Shown one piece after another: positions 40,321 to 50,005 of a stretch of 64,000 nt of DNA. Each line of letters begins with the position of its first letter. Positions within the stretch are counted from its first letter, which is position 1. Both the position numbers and the translations under genes were made by a program. This DNA is from Nitrosopumilales archaeon (lineage in GTDB: Archaea > Thermoproteota > Nitrososphaeria > Nitrososphaerales > Nitrosopumilaceae), in assembly GCA_016276965.1 (NCBI GenBank), contig JADNRU010000002.1:1-64000 (forward strand), written 5' to 3'. The notes beneath the pieces are model-generated. The model did no database searches. It saw only the letters and a program-made list of their open reading frames with translations, and had not been told where the DNA came from.

Positions 40321-41349
40321 TTGAGCTCAAAAACGGTTCTTAGAAGCCTAGGATATGAAAGATACGTAATAGACTCTAAACTGAGTTATCTTAAACCAAT
40401 TCAAACAAAATCACACCAAAGCTTCGCCGATGAAATATCTCATGGCCTAAAACAAGAACCAAAATCCATTAATCCTAAATTCTTCTATGATGAAAAGGGT
40501 TCTGAGCTTTTTGAAAAAATTTGCAGACTTCCTGAATACTATCTAACTAGAACCGAAATTGAAATCTTAAAAAAACTAAACAAGGATTTTACTGAACATT
40601 TTTCAGATGAAATTAGACTCATAGAGCTAGGAAGTGGTTCATCCAACAAAACAAGATTGCTTTTAGATATCCTAGATTCATTTCAAGACAAAATAGAATA
40701 TTTTCCAATTGACATTTCAGAAATCATAAAAGAAAGCTCAAAAGAACTTCAAGAAGATTATGACAATTTGCATATTACTAGTATTATTGACACATACGAA
40801 AGAGGTTTGGAATTTATCAAAAACTTTGATTCAGGCCAAAACCTTATTGCTTTTTTAGGTTCCAGTTTTGGAAACTTTTCTCCAGCTGAGGGTTTAGAAT
40901 TTTTACACAAAATCAATTCCACAATGAAAGAAGGTGATCTTTTCTTGATTGGTTTGGATTTGATTAAAGAAAAAAAAATATTAGAAGACGCTTATGATGA
41001 TTCTCAAGGAGTTACAGCTCAATTCAATCTTAATGTTTTATCACGAATTAATAATGAGCTTGATGGTGACTTTGATTTATCAAACTTTGTTCATCATGCA
41101 AAGTATAACGAAGAAAAACAGCGAATTGAGATGTACCTACGTTCTGTGGAAAAACAATCAGTTTCAATTCATAAAGCCAACCTAAGTTTGAATTTTGAAA
41201 AAGACGAGTTGATTCATACAGAAAATTCCTACAAATATTCTATTCCACAAATTAAACAAATGTTACACTCTACAAATTTTAAAATACATAATATCTGGCA
41301 AGATCAAAACCAACACTATGTATTGGTTTTAGCCTCAAAATTAGAATAA
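40321..41349 (+). CDS. egtD: L-histidine N(alpha)-methyltransferase (ergothioneine biosynthesis)
   Basis: PKFFYDEKGSELFEKICRLPEYYLTRTEIEIL, IELGSGSSNKTRLLLD, YFPIDIS, LIAFLGSSFGNFSPAEG. Confidence 0.92.
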   Translation: MSSKTVLRSLGYERYVIDSKLSYLKPIQTKSHQSFADEISHGLKQEPKSINPKFFYDEKGSELFEKICRLPEYYLTRTEIEILKKLNKDFTEHFSDEIRLIELGSGSSNKTRLLLDILDSFQDKIEYFPIDISEIIKESSKELQEDYDNLHITSIIDTYERGLEFIKNFDSGQNLIAFLGSSFGNFSPAEGLEFLHKINSTMKEGDLFLIGLDLIKEKKILEDAYDDSQGVTAQFNLNVLSRINNELDGDFDLSNFVHHAKYNEEKQRIEMYLRSVEKQSVSIHKANLSLNFEKDELIHTENSYKYSIPQIKQMLHSTNFKIHNIWQDQNQHYVLVLASKLE

Positions 41350-41350
41350 T

Positions 41351-42658
41351 CTATACGTTTTCAGCACATCTAAAGCCGCTAAAGAGCCATCTTTCATCTA
41401 ATCTGAAAAAGTTCCTATAGCTTCCTCGAATTGACATCTTTGGAGTTGCAAATGAACCCCCTCGTAGTACCTTCTGGTTTGTAAACCACTTGTCGTTGTA
41501 TTCACTAAATCCTGTTTTAAATCCGGGATACCCACTAAATTCAGACGATGTCCATTCCCAAACATCACCAATCATTTGGAAACATCCTGATGGACTTTTG
41601 CCTTCTGGATATGAGCCAATCTCAGAGCAGCTCCACAAATACGATTCTAACAAATTTGCATGATTTTGTGAGGGAGGTTCATTTCCCCAAGGAAAAATTG
41701 TTTTTTTCTGTTTTTCTTCATGCCAACAGACAGCTTTTTCCCATTCAGCCTCTGTCGGCAATCGTTTTCCTATCCATTTACAATAAGCATCTGCTTCGTA
41801 GAAACTAACATGACATACTGGCTCGTTAGGGTTGATTTTGCGTTTTCCAATAAAATCTCGTATCATCCACCGTCCATCTTCTTTTTCCCAATACATTGGT
41901 GCTTTCCAATTGTTTTCCTTTACTTTATCCCAACCATCTGATAACCAATACTTGAAATCTTCATAACCCCCAGACTCAATGAACTCCAAAAACTGAGAAT
42001 TAGTAACAGGATACGCATCAATTTTGTAATCATTTAGAAAAACTCTGTGTTCTGGTAACTCGATATCGTAACAAAATTCATTGCCTGAATAACCCATTTG
42101 ATACAAACCACCATTAACTTTAACCGACTTTGGTTCTACCGGTGAATGTTTTGGCGGAGAATTTTTTTTAACTGGTCTATATTGGTCTGCAAGTAAATGT
42201 TGCAAGTCATACACTAATAGCTCTTGGTGCTGACATTCATGATGTAATGCCATAATCAGCAGTTGTTGTGATTTGAAACTAAGCGAATTATTTTTAAGAA
42301 AATTTGTCACCCTTTGATTAATTGTCTGAAAATATTCAAAAATTTGATCAACTGTAGGCCTTGATAATACCCCCCGTTTTGCCTTATCGTGTGGCTCGCC
42401 AAACTGTAGATAATAGGAATTCAAGTATTTTGAAAATTCTTTAGAATAAAATTCGTAATTTTCTACAGTTTTGCTAAGGATTACCTCATAAAGCCAGCTG
42501 ACATGGCCCAAATGCCATTTTGGTGGGCTCATATAGTACGCAGTCTGAACTACAAAATCGTCTTTTTCTAGTGTTTTTACTAGTTCTAAAGTTCTAAAAC
42601 GAGTTTCATTAAAATCATCTAACATATTTTGTGACTTTTGTTCTGAGATTGCAGTCAT
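41351..42658 (-). CDS. egtB: Ergothioneine biosynthesis protein EgtB (sulfoxide-synthase family)
   Basis: DinB-like iron motif PKWHLGHVSWLYE and HHECQHQELL; FGE-sulfatase domain EAEWEKAVCW, GDVWEWTSSEF, VLRGGSFATP, GFRCAENV. Confidence 0.92.
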   Translation of the reverse strand: MTAISEQKSQNMLDDFNETRFRTLELVKTLEKDDFVVQTAYYMSPPKWHLGHVSWLYEVILSKTVENYEFYSKEFSKYLNSYYLQFGEPHDKAKRGVLSRPTVDQIFEYFQTINQRVTNFLKNNSLSFKSQQLLIMALHHECQHQELLVYDLQHLLADQYRPVKKNSPPKHSPVEPKSVKVNGGLYQMGYSGNEFCYDIELPEHRVFLNDYKIDAYPVTNSQFLEFIESGGYEDFKYWLSDGWDKVKENNWKAPMYWEKEDGRWMIRDFIGKRKINPNEPVCHVSFYEADAYCKWIGKRLPTEAEWEKAVCWHEEKQKKTIFPWGNEPPSQNHANLLESYLWSCSEIGSYPEGKSPSGCFQMIGDVWEWTSSEFSGYPGFKTGFSEYNDKWFTNQKVLRGGSFATPKMSIRGSYRNFFRLDERWLFSGFRCAENV

Positions 42659-42710
42659 GTCTTATTTCCGACCAAGTCTATTTAAATAATATACTTAATG
42701 TTTTTTCCAA

Positions 42711-44150
42711 TTAATAGCCTCTTGCAAAAATAGGAACTACAACACTTTTTTCTTTACAATACACGCACTTGGTATCTTCATTTTTGCTGTCAAATGGAAT
42801 CACTCTAATGTCGGCACCAGTTTCTTCTTTGATTTTTTCTTCACACACTTCTTTTCCACACCAAGGTGCATAGAATAATCCTCCTTTTTCTAACTTTGAT
42901 TTGAGCTGCTCATAATTAGTAACTTTGCTTGTGTTTTCTTCAAGCATTTTTTTTGCTGCACTAAACATTTCACCTTGAATTTTATCTAAAACCAACTGAA
43001 CATCATCTATCTGGTCAAAGGAAAGATCCGATTTTTCTTGATTGAATCTTTTTGCCATGACCACTTTTTGTTTAGCAATGTCCTTTGGACCAATTTCAAG
43101 TCTTAAAGGAATTCCTTTCATCTCCCAATCATGAAACTTAAAACCTGGAGTCAATTCATTTCTTCTATCAACATGTACACGAATTTTTTTTGTAAGTAAT
43201 CTTTTTTCAATCTCGTTTACCATTTCAGCTACTTTTTTTGCATCTTCTTCAGAATAATATATTGGAATTATCACAACTTGAATTGGTGCTACCTTTGGCG
43301 GTAGAACCAGACCCTTGTCATCTCCATGAACCATGATCATCCCCCCAATCACTCTCCAAGAAACACCCCACGAAGTTTGCCAAGCAAAATTTTCAACATT
43401 GTCCTTGTCTGAAAATTTTACATTAAATGGCTTTGCAAAGTTTTGCCCCAAAAAATGTGATGTTCCCATCTGGAGTGCTTTACCATCCGGCATTAACGAC
43501 TCCATAGTTGTGGTATAAACTGCCCCAACAAATTTTTCTTTCTCACTTTTTTTACCAGTAATTACTGGTATAGCAAGTTCCCCTTCGACGGTATCTTTGT
43601 AGATGTCTAAAATTTTCATTACTTCATTTTCAGCTTCTTCTTTTGAAGCATGTACGGTATGGCCTTCTTGCCACAAAAATTCAGAATTTCTAATGAACGG
43701 TTTTGTAGATTTGATTTCTGCTCGTAGTGCAGAATTCCAAAAATTAATTTTCAAAGGCAAATCTCTCCAACTTTTAATCCATTTTGAGTATAGTGAGTAA
43801 GCCAATGTTTCTGAAGTAGGCCTTAATGCTAACCTGTCTCCTATCTCATTATTTCCTGAAAGTGTTACCCAGAATGCCTCAGGGTTGAAACCTGCAAAGT
43901 GCTTTTTTTCTTTACTAAGAAGGGATTCAGGAATTAAAAGTGGTAAAAATCCATTTCTAATTCCTTCTTTTTTAAATTTCTGATCCATTACAGATTTTAT
44001 TGATTCCCAAATTGAATATCCATCAGGTCGTAATACAATTAATCCCTTAACTGGAGCATAGTCGGCAAGTTCTGCCTTTAGTACAACCTGTGTATACCAT
44101 TCACTAAAATCGTCTTTTTTTGAAACAGTTATGCCAATTTCTTTACTCAA
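42711..44150 (-). CDS. proS: Prolyl-tRNA synthetase (archaeal/eukaryotic type)
   Basis: DFSEWYTQVVLKAELADYAPVKGLIVLRPDGYSIWE, RPTSETLAYSLYSKWI, WQEGHTVH. Confidence 0.96.
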   Translation of the reverse strand: MSKEIGITVSKKDDFSEWYTQVVLKAELADYAPVKGLIVLRPDGYSIWESIKSVMDQKFKKEGIRNGFLPLLIPESLLSKEKKHFAGFNPEAFWVTLSGNNEIGDRLALRPTSETLAYSLYSKWIKSWRDLPLKINFWNSALRAEIKSTKPFIRNSEFLWQEGHTVHASKEEAENEVMKILDIYKDTVEGELAIPVITGKKSEKEKFVGAVYTTTMESLMPDGKALQMGTSHFLGQNFAKPFNVKFSDKDNVENFAWQTSWGVSWRVIGGMIMVHGDDKGLVLPPKVAPIQVVIIPIYYSEEDAKKVAEMVNEIEKRLLTKKIRVHVDRRNELTPGFKFHDWEMKGIPLRLEIGPKDIAKQKVVMAKRFNQEKSDLSFDQIDDVQLVLDKIQGEMFSAAKKMLEENTSKVTNYEQLKSKLEKGGLFYAPWCGKEVCEEKIKEETGADIRVIPFDSKNEDTKCVYCKEKSVVVPIFARGY

Positions 44151-44193
44151 TTTACCATTTGAAGAAAATCTTTACTAATGAGCTTTTCTTGAT

Positions 44194-44478
44194 TTAGAGA
44201 GGTTTTCCTTTACAAAGTACTTTGCCCATCACTCTGCTTTGGAAATTTGGGCAAACAAAACACTGTACAAAATGAATATCTGCCTTCAAGACCGGGCAAT
44301 CAACGTATTCTTGCTTCATTTTTTTTAACATTTTTGGACTAACTCCCTTTAGTTTGATTTTTCCCTTTTCATCCATCATACCTGCTGCCTTTAGTTCTGT
44401 TTTAACATCTTCAGGAATTTTTTGGCGATTCTCAGTAGTTTTTATTTCTACTTCGTATTTGTGTTCGAGTTCTCCCAT
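44194..44478 (-). CDS. Hypothetical Cys-containing protein
   Basis: 94-aa ORF with CPVLKADIHFVQCFVCPNF. Confidence 0.65.
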   Translation of the reverse strand: MGELEHKYEVEIKTTENRQKIPEDVKTELKAAGMMDEKGKIKLKGVSPKMLKKMKQEYVDCPVLKADIHFVQCFVCPNFQSRVMGKVLCKGKPL

Positions 44479-44582
44479 GCAGAGTTAACTTACAATGGTT
44501 GATTTATTGATACCGGTAAGAGATCTCAAAAATCTTTTAAACTTTAATATAATCAATTTTGAGCTTTCAAGGCAGAAACTAA

Positions 44583-45233
44583 TTGCTCATAATTTTTGAT
44601 GTAGAAGGCGTTCTTTTTGATGCAGAATATCTGCCAATGCTTGCTGAAAAGGTAAACAAAGAAAAAGACATTTGGGAAATTACAAAGAAAGGAATTCAAG
44701 GAACAATCAATTGGGAAGAAGGACTAAAAAAAAGAATAGATCTACTTAAGGGATTAAGCCACAAAACATGCTTGGAAGTTGCTGATTCCTTACCAATAAT
44801 GACAGGAGCTAAAGAGGCCTGTAGAGCCCTAAAGGAAGCAGGGTGGAAGATATTAGCCATATCCGGCGGTTTTACAATCATGACTGATCGACTAAAAAAG
44901 GAACTCAATTTGGATTATGTCTATTCTAATGAATTAATCTTCAAGGATGACAAACTGGAAGGAGTAGAAATTTCCATTGACTCTGACAAAGCAAAATCGG
45001 CTAAAATAAAAATTGAAGAGTGGAATCAAAAACAAGAAGACATTGTAGTAGTAGTCGATGGCGCAAATGATATTAAATTATTTGATATTTGTGGACTTGG
45101 AATAGCTTATCGAGCTCAAGATTTAGTCAAAGATTTAGCAACAGAAACTCTTGAAGAAAAGAATCTGGCCAAGATTATAGGCATCATTAACAGCCATTAT
45201 AATCTAAAACTTGAATGCCCAACTATGGTATGA
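44583..45233 (+). CDS. HAD-family phosphoserine phosphatase-like protein
   Basis: LIIFDVEGVLFDAEY, ILAISGGFTIMTDRLKKELNLDYVYSNEL, VVVVDGANDIKLFDICGLGIAYRA. Confidence 0.87.
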   Translation: MLIIFDVEGVLFDAEYLPMLAEKVNKEKDIWEITKKGIQGTINWEEGLKKRIDLLKGLSHKTCLEVADSLPIMTGAKEACRALKEAGWKILAISGGFTIMTDRLKKELNLDYVYSNELIFKDDKLEGVEISIDSDKAKSAKIKIEEWNQKQEDIVVVVDGANDIKLFDICGLGIAYRAQDLVKDLATETLEEKNLAKIIGIINSHYNLKLECPTMV

Positions 45234-45292
45234 CCTCACAAGATATTTTCAAATTCTTAACACCCATAAATAACTGATTTTTTAATTTAGTA

Positions 45293-46030
45293 ATGGCTCT
45301 TGAAATAATACCAATAAAGATCAATAAAGAAATTCATCAAAATGATAAGATTGCTGACCTAATTGTTTCTTCAGCAAAATCCAAGATCCAAGAAGGAGAC
45401 ATTATTGTAATTACTCAAAAAATTATCTCTAAACAAGAGGGAAGAACAATTAATCTTAAACTAGTTATTCCATCAATTCTTGCCTTGGGAATTGGTGCAG
45501 AATATGGAAAGGATCCAAAACTTGTTGAAGTAATTTTATCAGAATCCAAACGAATTGTTAGAATGGAAAATGAAGTAATAATTGTTGAAACTAATAACGG
45601 CTTTGTATGTGCTAATGCTGGAGTTGACGAAAGTAACATCGAGGAAGGTAATGCTATCCTACTTCCACTTGATCCTGATAAATCCGCCCAACAAATACAA
45701 AAACAAATTCTTGAAAAAACAGGTAAATTAATCCCAATTTTAATTTCAGACACTTTTGGTAGACCATTCAGAATGGGTCAAACAAACTGCGCAATAGGCG
45801 TTGCAGGAATAAATCCCATCCTTGACTACGCGGGAACTAAAGATAGTTTTGGGAAGACATTACGTATCACTGCTATTGCCGTAGCTGATGAGATTTGTTC
45901 TGCTGCAGAACTGGTTATGGGAAAAACTCTCAATTGTCCTGCAATTATTGTTAGAAATTACAAATTCAAAAACAAACAAGACACTATCAATACGTTAATT
46001 CGTCCGAAAAATGAGGACTTGTTTCGATAA
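45293..46030 (+). CDS. cofE: Coenzyme F420-0:L-glutamate ligase
   Basis: GDIIVITQKIISKQEGR, GFVCANAGVDESNIEEG, PILISDTFGRPFRMGQTNCAIGVAG. Confidence 0.93.
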   Translation: MALEIIPIKINKEIHQNDKIADLIVSSAKSKIQEGDIIVITQKIISKQEGRTINLKLVIPSILALGIGAEYGKDPKLVEVILSESKRIVRMENEVIIVETNNGFVCANAGVDESNIEEGNAILLPLDPDKSAQQIQKQILEKTGKLIPILISDTFGRPFRMGQTNCAIGVAGINPILDYAGTKDSFGKTLRITAIAVADEICSAAELVMGKTLNCPAIIVRNYKFKNKQDTINTLIRPKNEDLFR

Positions 46031-46089
46031 GTGTTTTAAAAATAATTTAAGACAAAAATATAATAATTAACGAAAACACTTAATTAAAA

Positions 46090-47007
46090 TTGGAAGTTAA
46101 AGCCGAATTACACTCTCATAACCAGTTTTCAAATTTTCATCTAGGAAATGATGAAACACCCTATGATTGCAATGTTACTATAAGAGAACAACTGGAACGA
46201 GCTAACGATTTAGGACTCCAAGCACTTTTTGTAACAAACCATAATACTTTAGACGGATACTCTAATTTACTTCAATACAAAAATGATCATTACAAATTCA
46301 AAAAAATCCAAATTTACCCAGCTGAAGAAATTTCGATTGACTCAGGTGCTCATGTTTTGGCATATGGGATACATAAAGAAATCAAAAGTGGTCTGTCCAT
46401 AGAAGAAGTAATTGACGAAATAAAAACTCAAAATGGAATTTCTTCGGCACCTCATCCATTTAGTTTGATTGATGCACTAAGAGAAAAAGCCAAACAATGT
46501 GATATGATTGAAGTTTTCAATAGTAATAATATTGATGTAATTTCTAACGTAAAAGCAACACAATTTGCAATGGAATATAACAAGATTAAAGTTGCAGGCA
46601 GTGATTCACATGTGCTTTCAACAATTGGAAGATGTGTTAATGTCATAGAATCTGAAAATAAATTAGATGATGTATTGTATGCAATGCGTCATAATAAAAT
46701 AAAAATTCATCAAACAGGTTATGCTTTACAAAATGAAATAATGGAACATATGAAATACAAAGTTAATAATTCCAAAAATTATATTTTTGAATATGTTCAA
46801 GAGCATTTTCCAAACTTTGTTTGGGCTTTCAAATTGCTGTACAAACTGTATAATCTTGATCAAAATAGTTACCTATGGTCATTATTTTACAAAATAGCTG
46901 TTTACTACATGAAACGAATTTCAAACAAGATTAATTTTCAAAACATAGATGGAGAATTTATGACAAATCGAAATCTCTTTACCATGTTTAAAATGGGCTT
47001 GTGGTAA
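46090..47007 (+). CDS. PHP-domain phosphoesterase
   Basis: KAELHSHNQFSN, LFVTNHNTLDGY, IYPAEEISIDSGAHVLAYGI, SAPHPF, AGSDSHVL. Confidence 0.85.
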   Translation: MEVKAELHSHNQFSNFHLGNDETPYDCNVTIREQLERANDLGLQALFVTNHNTLDGYSNLLQYKNDHYKFKKIQIYPAEEISIDSGAHVLAYGIHKEIKSGLSIEEVIDEIKTQNGISSAPHPFSLIDALREKAKQCDMIEVFNSNNIDVISNVKATQFAMEYNKIKVAGSDSHVLSTIGRCVNVIESENKLDDVLYAMRHNKIKIHQTGYALQNEIMEHMKYKVNNSKNYIFEYVQEHFPNFVWAFKLLYKLYNLDQNSYLWSLFYKIAVYYMKRISNKINFQNIDGEFMTNRNLFTMFKMGLW

Positions 47008-47084
47008 TTCAACAGAAATAGGACAAGCTATTCAAATAGTTTTTTTATATAACAGAACAATGATCAAAAATTAGGTGACTTGAA

Positions 47085-47321
47085 ATTTCAGAAACAGATA
47101 CCACAAAATTAGATGCTACTGGATTGTTTTGTCCAGAACCTGTCTTTCGTACTAAAATTGCAATAGAAAAAATGCAAGTAGGTCAAGTATTAACTGTCCT
47201 TGCAGATGATCCTGCTGCAGAAGATGACATTTCAAGATGGGTTAAAAGAAATGGACATGAACTTTTAGAAATGAAAAAAAATGACAACGTCTTAGAATTT
47301 TCAATTAAAAAAGTGAAATAA
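47085..47321 (+). CDS. TusA/SirA-family sulfurtransferase; start inferred as ATT at 47085
   Basis: SETDTTKLDATGLFCPEPVFRTKIAIEKMQVGQVLTVLADDPAAEDDISRWVKRNGHELLEM. The track start at 47124 cuts the conserved LDATGLFCPEPV strand. Confidence 0.8.
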   Translation: MSETDTTKLDATGLFCPEPVFRTKIAIEKMQVGQVLTVLADDPAAEDDISRWVKRNGHELLEMKKNDNVLEFSIKKVK

Positions 47322-47372
47322 TACATGTCAAAGATTGTCTACATGTAAACTTTCTTTTCTCTTCTCTTTGAT

Positions 47373-48842
47373 TTAATTAGTAAAAATCTCCGGAGCTTTT
47401 TGATCTTTTAATTTATTGGTAATTGGTAAAGAGAATTCAAAGGCAGCACCTCCATGTTTATTATTATATGCAGAAATTTTTCCACCATGTGCTTCAACTA
47501 TCCCTTTACACAAGAATAAACCGAGTCCCGTTCCACTTTTATTTTCCTGATTTTGATTTTGAGTTACAAACTTTCCAAAAATTTTTGGGAGAATTTCTTT
47601 AGGAATTCCAACACCTGAATCAGAAACTTTTACTTTAATCATATTGTCTCCTCTATTGACTTGAGTTTCTATAATAATGGCCCCTTTAGGAGTAAATTTA
47701 ATTGCATTACTTAGAAGATTTCTAAATACCTGCGAAATTCTTACTTTATCTACCTCAATTTCTATGTCTTCATCAAGATTTTGTTGAATGATTATTTCTT
47801 TTGGAAGATTAATTTTAATACTTTTTAGAATTTCTAAAATTAAATCATTAATTCGAACTTTTTCCAAATGCAGCTTTAATCTATTGCTTTCAATTCTGCT
47901 TACATCAAGTATGGCATTTGCCAAATCTTGTAGCTTATTTGCAAGTTCTATTACGCCATCCCATGCCTCTTTTTGATCAATATCCCCAGACTTTGCTAAT
48001 TCTGCAAAACCAAAAATTGGCTGTAACGGACTTTTTAATTCATGGGATGCAATGCTGATAAACTCATCTTTCATTTTATCTAATTCTGTTAATTTCTCAT
48101 TTGCCTGCCTCAATTCTTCGGTTTTAACATCAACTTCTTTTTTCAAATCTTTGTTTATTTGACTGATGAAAAATCCTAGAGAGGCAGCTATTACTCCAAC
48201 AAATGTTATGATTATAATTTGTCCAATAAGAGAATCTATTTCGTTTGTAACAATGTTACTTGTTGATTCATCCGTTAGTAATGTAATAGCATTTAGCGTC
48301 TGTCCAAGTTCATTTTGAAAAAGAAATTCCTCTTCTTTAATTTGTTCTACTAACAAATCCTGCGAATTTTGGCTACCTGTTTCAAGTCCAAAGAAAATAT
48401 CACTAGTCAGAGTTTCATAGTTTTCATGAATTCTACCGATTTCGGAAATTTTACTATAGATTTCTTGAAATCCCGATTCGACTTTTTCTGAAGTTGCCAT
48501 ATCAAATCCCGCCTGTGCAATTTTTTTTCCAGCTAAAATATCTGAATCAACTCTTCCACCACTTGACCAAAACTCTTCTTTGGCTTTCTCTAATGCATCA
48601 TGGTTATCAATTTGATAAAATTTTTGGATTTTTTCAAAATTTAATGCTTGATTGGCTTGGTGGTATCTGATATCTGTTAATATTTCCTTTAGAGGAACAT
48701 ACTCTTCAGAGATTGCAACAACTTCTTGACCTACTTTTGACATCTGATATACTCCAAACAAAACGGCAATTCCTAATAGTAGAATTATAATTCCAACTAA
48801 ACCGCCTATCTTAAAACTTGTTTTTGTTTCACCAAATTGCAA
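47373..48842 (-). CDS. Membrane sensor histidine kinase
   Basis: Two TMs, HisKA box SIASHELKSPLQPIFGFAELA, HATPase blocks NLLSNAIKFTP, VSDSGVGIPKEILPKIF, GTGLGLFLCKGIVEAHGG. Confidence 0.94.
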   Translation of the reverse strand: MQFGETKTSFKIGGLVGIIILLLGIAVLFGVYQMSKVGQEVVAISEEYVPLKEILTDIRYHQANQALNFEKIQKFYQIDNHDALEKAKEEFWSSGGRVDSDILAGKKIAQAGFDMATSEKVESGFQEIYSKISEIGRIHENYETLTSDIFFGLETGSQNSQDLLVEQIKEEEFLFQNELGQTLNAITLLTDESTSNIVTNEIDSLIGQIIIITFVGVIAASLGFFISQINKDLKKEVDVKTEELRQANEKLTELDKMKDEFISIASHELKSPLQPIFGFAELAKSGDIDQKEAWDGVIELANKLQDLANAILDVSRIESNRLKLHLEKVRINDLILEILKSIKINLPKEIIIQQNLDEDIEIEVDKVRISQVFRNLLSNAIKFTPKGAIIIETQVNRGDNMIKVKVSDSGVGIPKEILPKIFGKFVTQNQNQENKSGTGLGLFLCKGIVEAHGGKISAYNNKHGGAAFEFSLPITNKLKDQKAPEIFTN

Positions 48843-48942
48843 TATTCAATCTACCTGTTCCATATATGATGACGACTTTACTTTCAGAATCAATTTCTGA
48901 CATCTAAAATTTGATTACAATCTAACTTGTATCTGTAAACGT

Positions 48943-48959
48943 TTGTTCAAAATGAACAA
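48943..48959. repeat. Inverted repeat TTGTTCA-AAA-TGAACAA
   Basis: Perfect 7-bp arms with 3-nt spacer between trxB 3' end and histidine kinase 5' end. Confidence 0.6.
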
Positions 48960-48994
48960 GCTTGGAAAAACTCTATTGTATTATCTTGTTTAAT

Positions 48995-49996
48995 TTAGTT
49001 TTCAGAGAGGTATTTATCCACATCGATAGCTGCCATACAACCAAAACCTGCAGCAGTTACTGCTTGTCGGTATCTCCGATCGTGGACATCTCCTGCAGCA
49101 AAGACACCCTGTACATTCGTTTTTGTATTTTCTTTTAGAATTATGTATCCTTGATCATCCAAATCAATTTGATTTGCAAATAGTTTTGTGTTAGGGTCAT
49201 GACCAATTGCTACAAATATTCCACCAACCTCTAGAGTTGTTTTTTCATTCGTTTTCGTATCTGTGAGAACAACTTTCTGAACTTTTTCATTACCTAAAAT
49301 CTCCTCAACCCTCTTGTTCCAGTGAACTTTTATTTTTTGATCTGCAAAAGCACGTTCTTGCATCACTTTGCTGGCCCTAAGTTTATCTCTTCTATGTACA
49401 AGGTGAACAGTAGAAGCAAATTTTGTTAGGAAAGTAGCTTCTTCTATTGCAGAATCTCCGCCTCCTGCAACGACTAATTCTTGATTTCTAAAGAAAGGAC
49501 CATCACAAGTCGCACAATATGAAACGCCTTTTCCACCAAAAGTTTTCTCTCCCTCCAAACCAAGTTTTCGTGGGTTTGCACCTGTACAGATTATCACAGC
49601 TTTTGCTTCATATTCTTCTGAAGCAGTAAGAACCTTGAATGGTTTATGTTTAAAATCTACGTTAACTACTTCATCATCCACAATTTTGGTGCCCATACTT
49701 TCAGTTTGTTTTCTCATTGCAATCATAAGATCTGGACCCATTATCGCTTTTTCAAAACCTGGATAATTTTCAACATCAGTTGTATTTACTAACTGTCCTC
49801 CTGGAAGTATTCCAGAGAGAATTAGAGTTTCATGTCGTGCTCGAGATGAATAAATTCCTGCCGTGTATCCCGCGGGACCTGCTCCAATAATTATAACATC
49901 AAACTTTGTTTTTTTCTCATCAGGTTTTTTGGGAGGTTCTGATGGCTCTTTAGCTACGAGTTGAGTATCACTAGCAGTACTTGCCATCATGAACAA
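48995..49996 (-). CDS. trxB: Thioredoxin-disulfide reductase
   Basis: DVIIIGAGPAGYTAGIYSSRA, CATCDGPFF, VQGVFAAGDVHDRRYRQAVTAAGFGCMAA. Confidence 0.95.
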   Translation of the reverse strand: MFMMASTASDTQLVAKEPSEPPKKPDEKKTKFDVIIIGAGPAGYTAGIYSSRARHETLILSGILPGGQLVNTTDVENYPGFEKAIMGPDLMIAMRKQTESMGTKIVDDEVVNVDFKHKPFKVLTASEEYEAKAVIICTGANPRKLGLEGEKTFGGKGVSYCATCDGPFFRNQELVVAGGGDSAIEEATFLTKFASTVHLVHRRDKLRASKVMQERAFADQKIKVHWNKRVEEILGNEKVQKVVLTDTKTNEKTTLEVGGIFVAIGHDPNTKLFANQIDLDDQGYIILKENTKTNVQGVFAAGDVHDRRYRQAVTAAGFGCMAAIDVDKYLSEN

Positions 49997-50005
49997 ACTT
50001 CTTAC

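Noticed and set aside
43333-43800. ORFs 43333-43518 + and 43603-43800 + antisense to proS
   Set aside because: Antisense to a clearly conserved aminoacyl-tRNA synthetase and without motifs.
48862-48900. ATGATGA...CTGA resembling a C/D box sRNA
   Set aside because: No internal D'/C' boxes and wrong spacing between the boxes; likely chance in AT-rich sequence.
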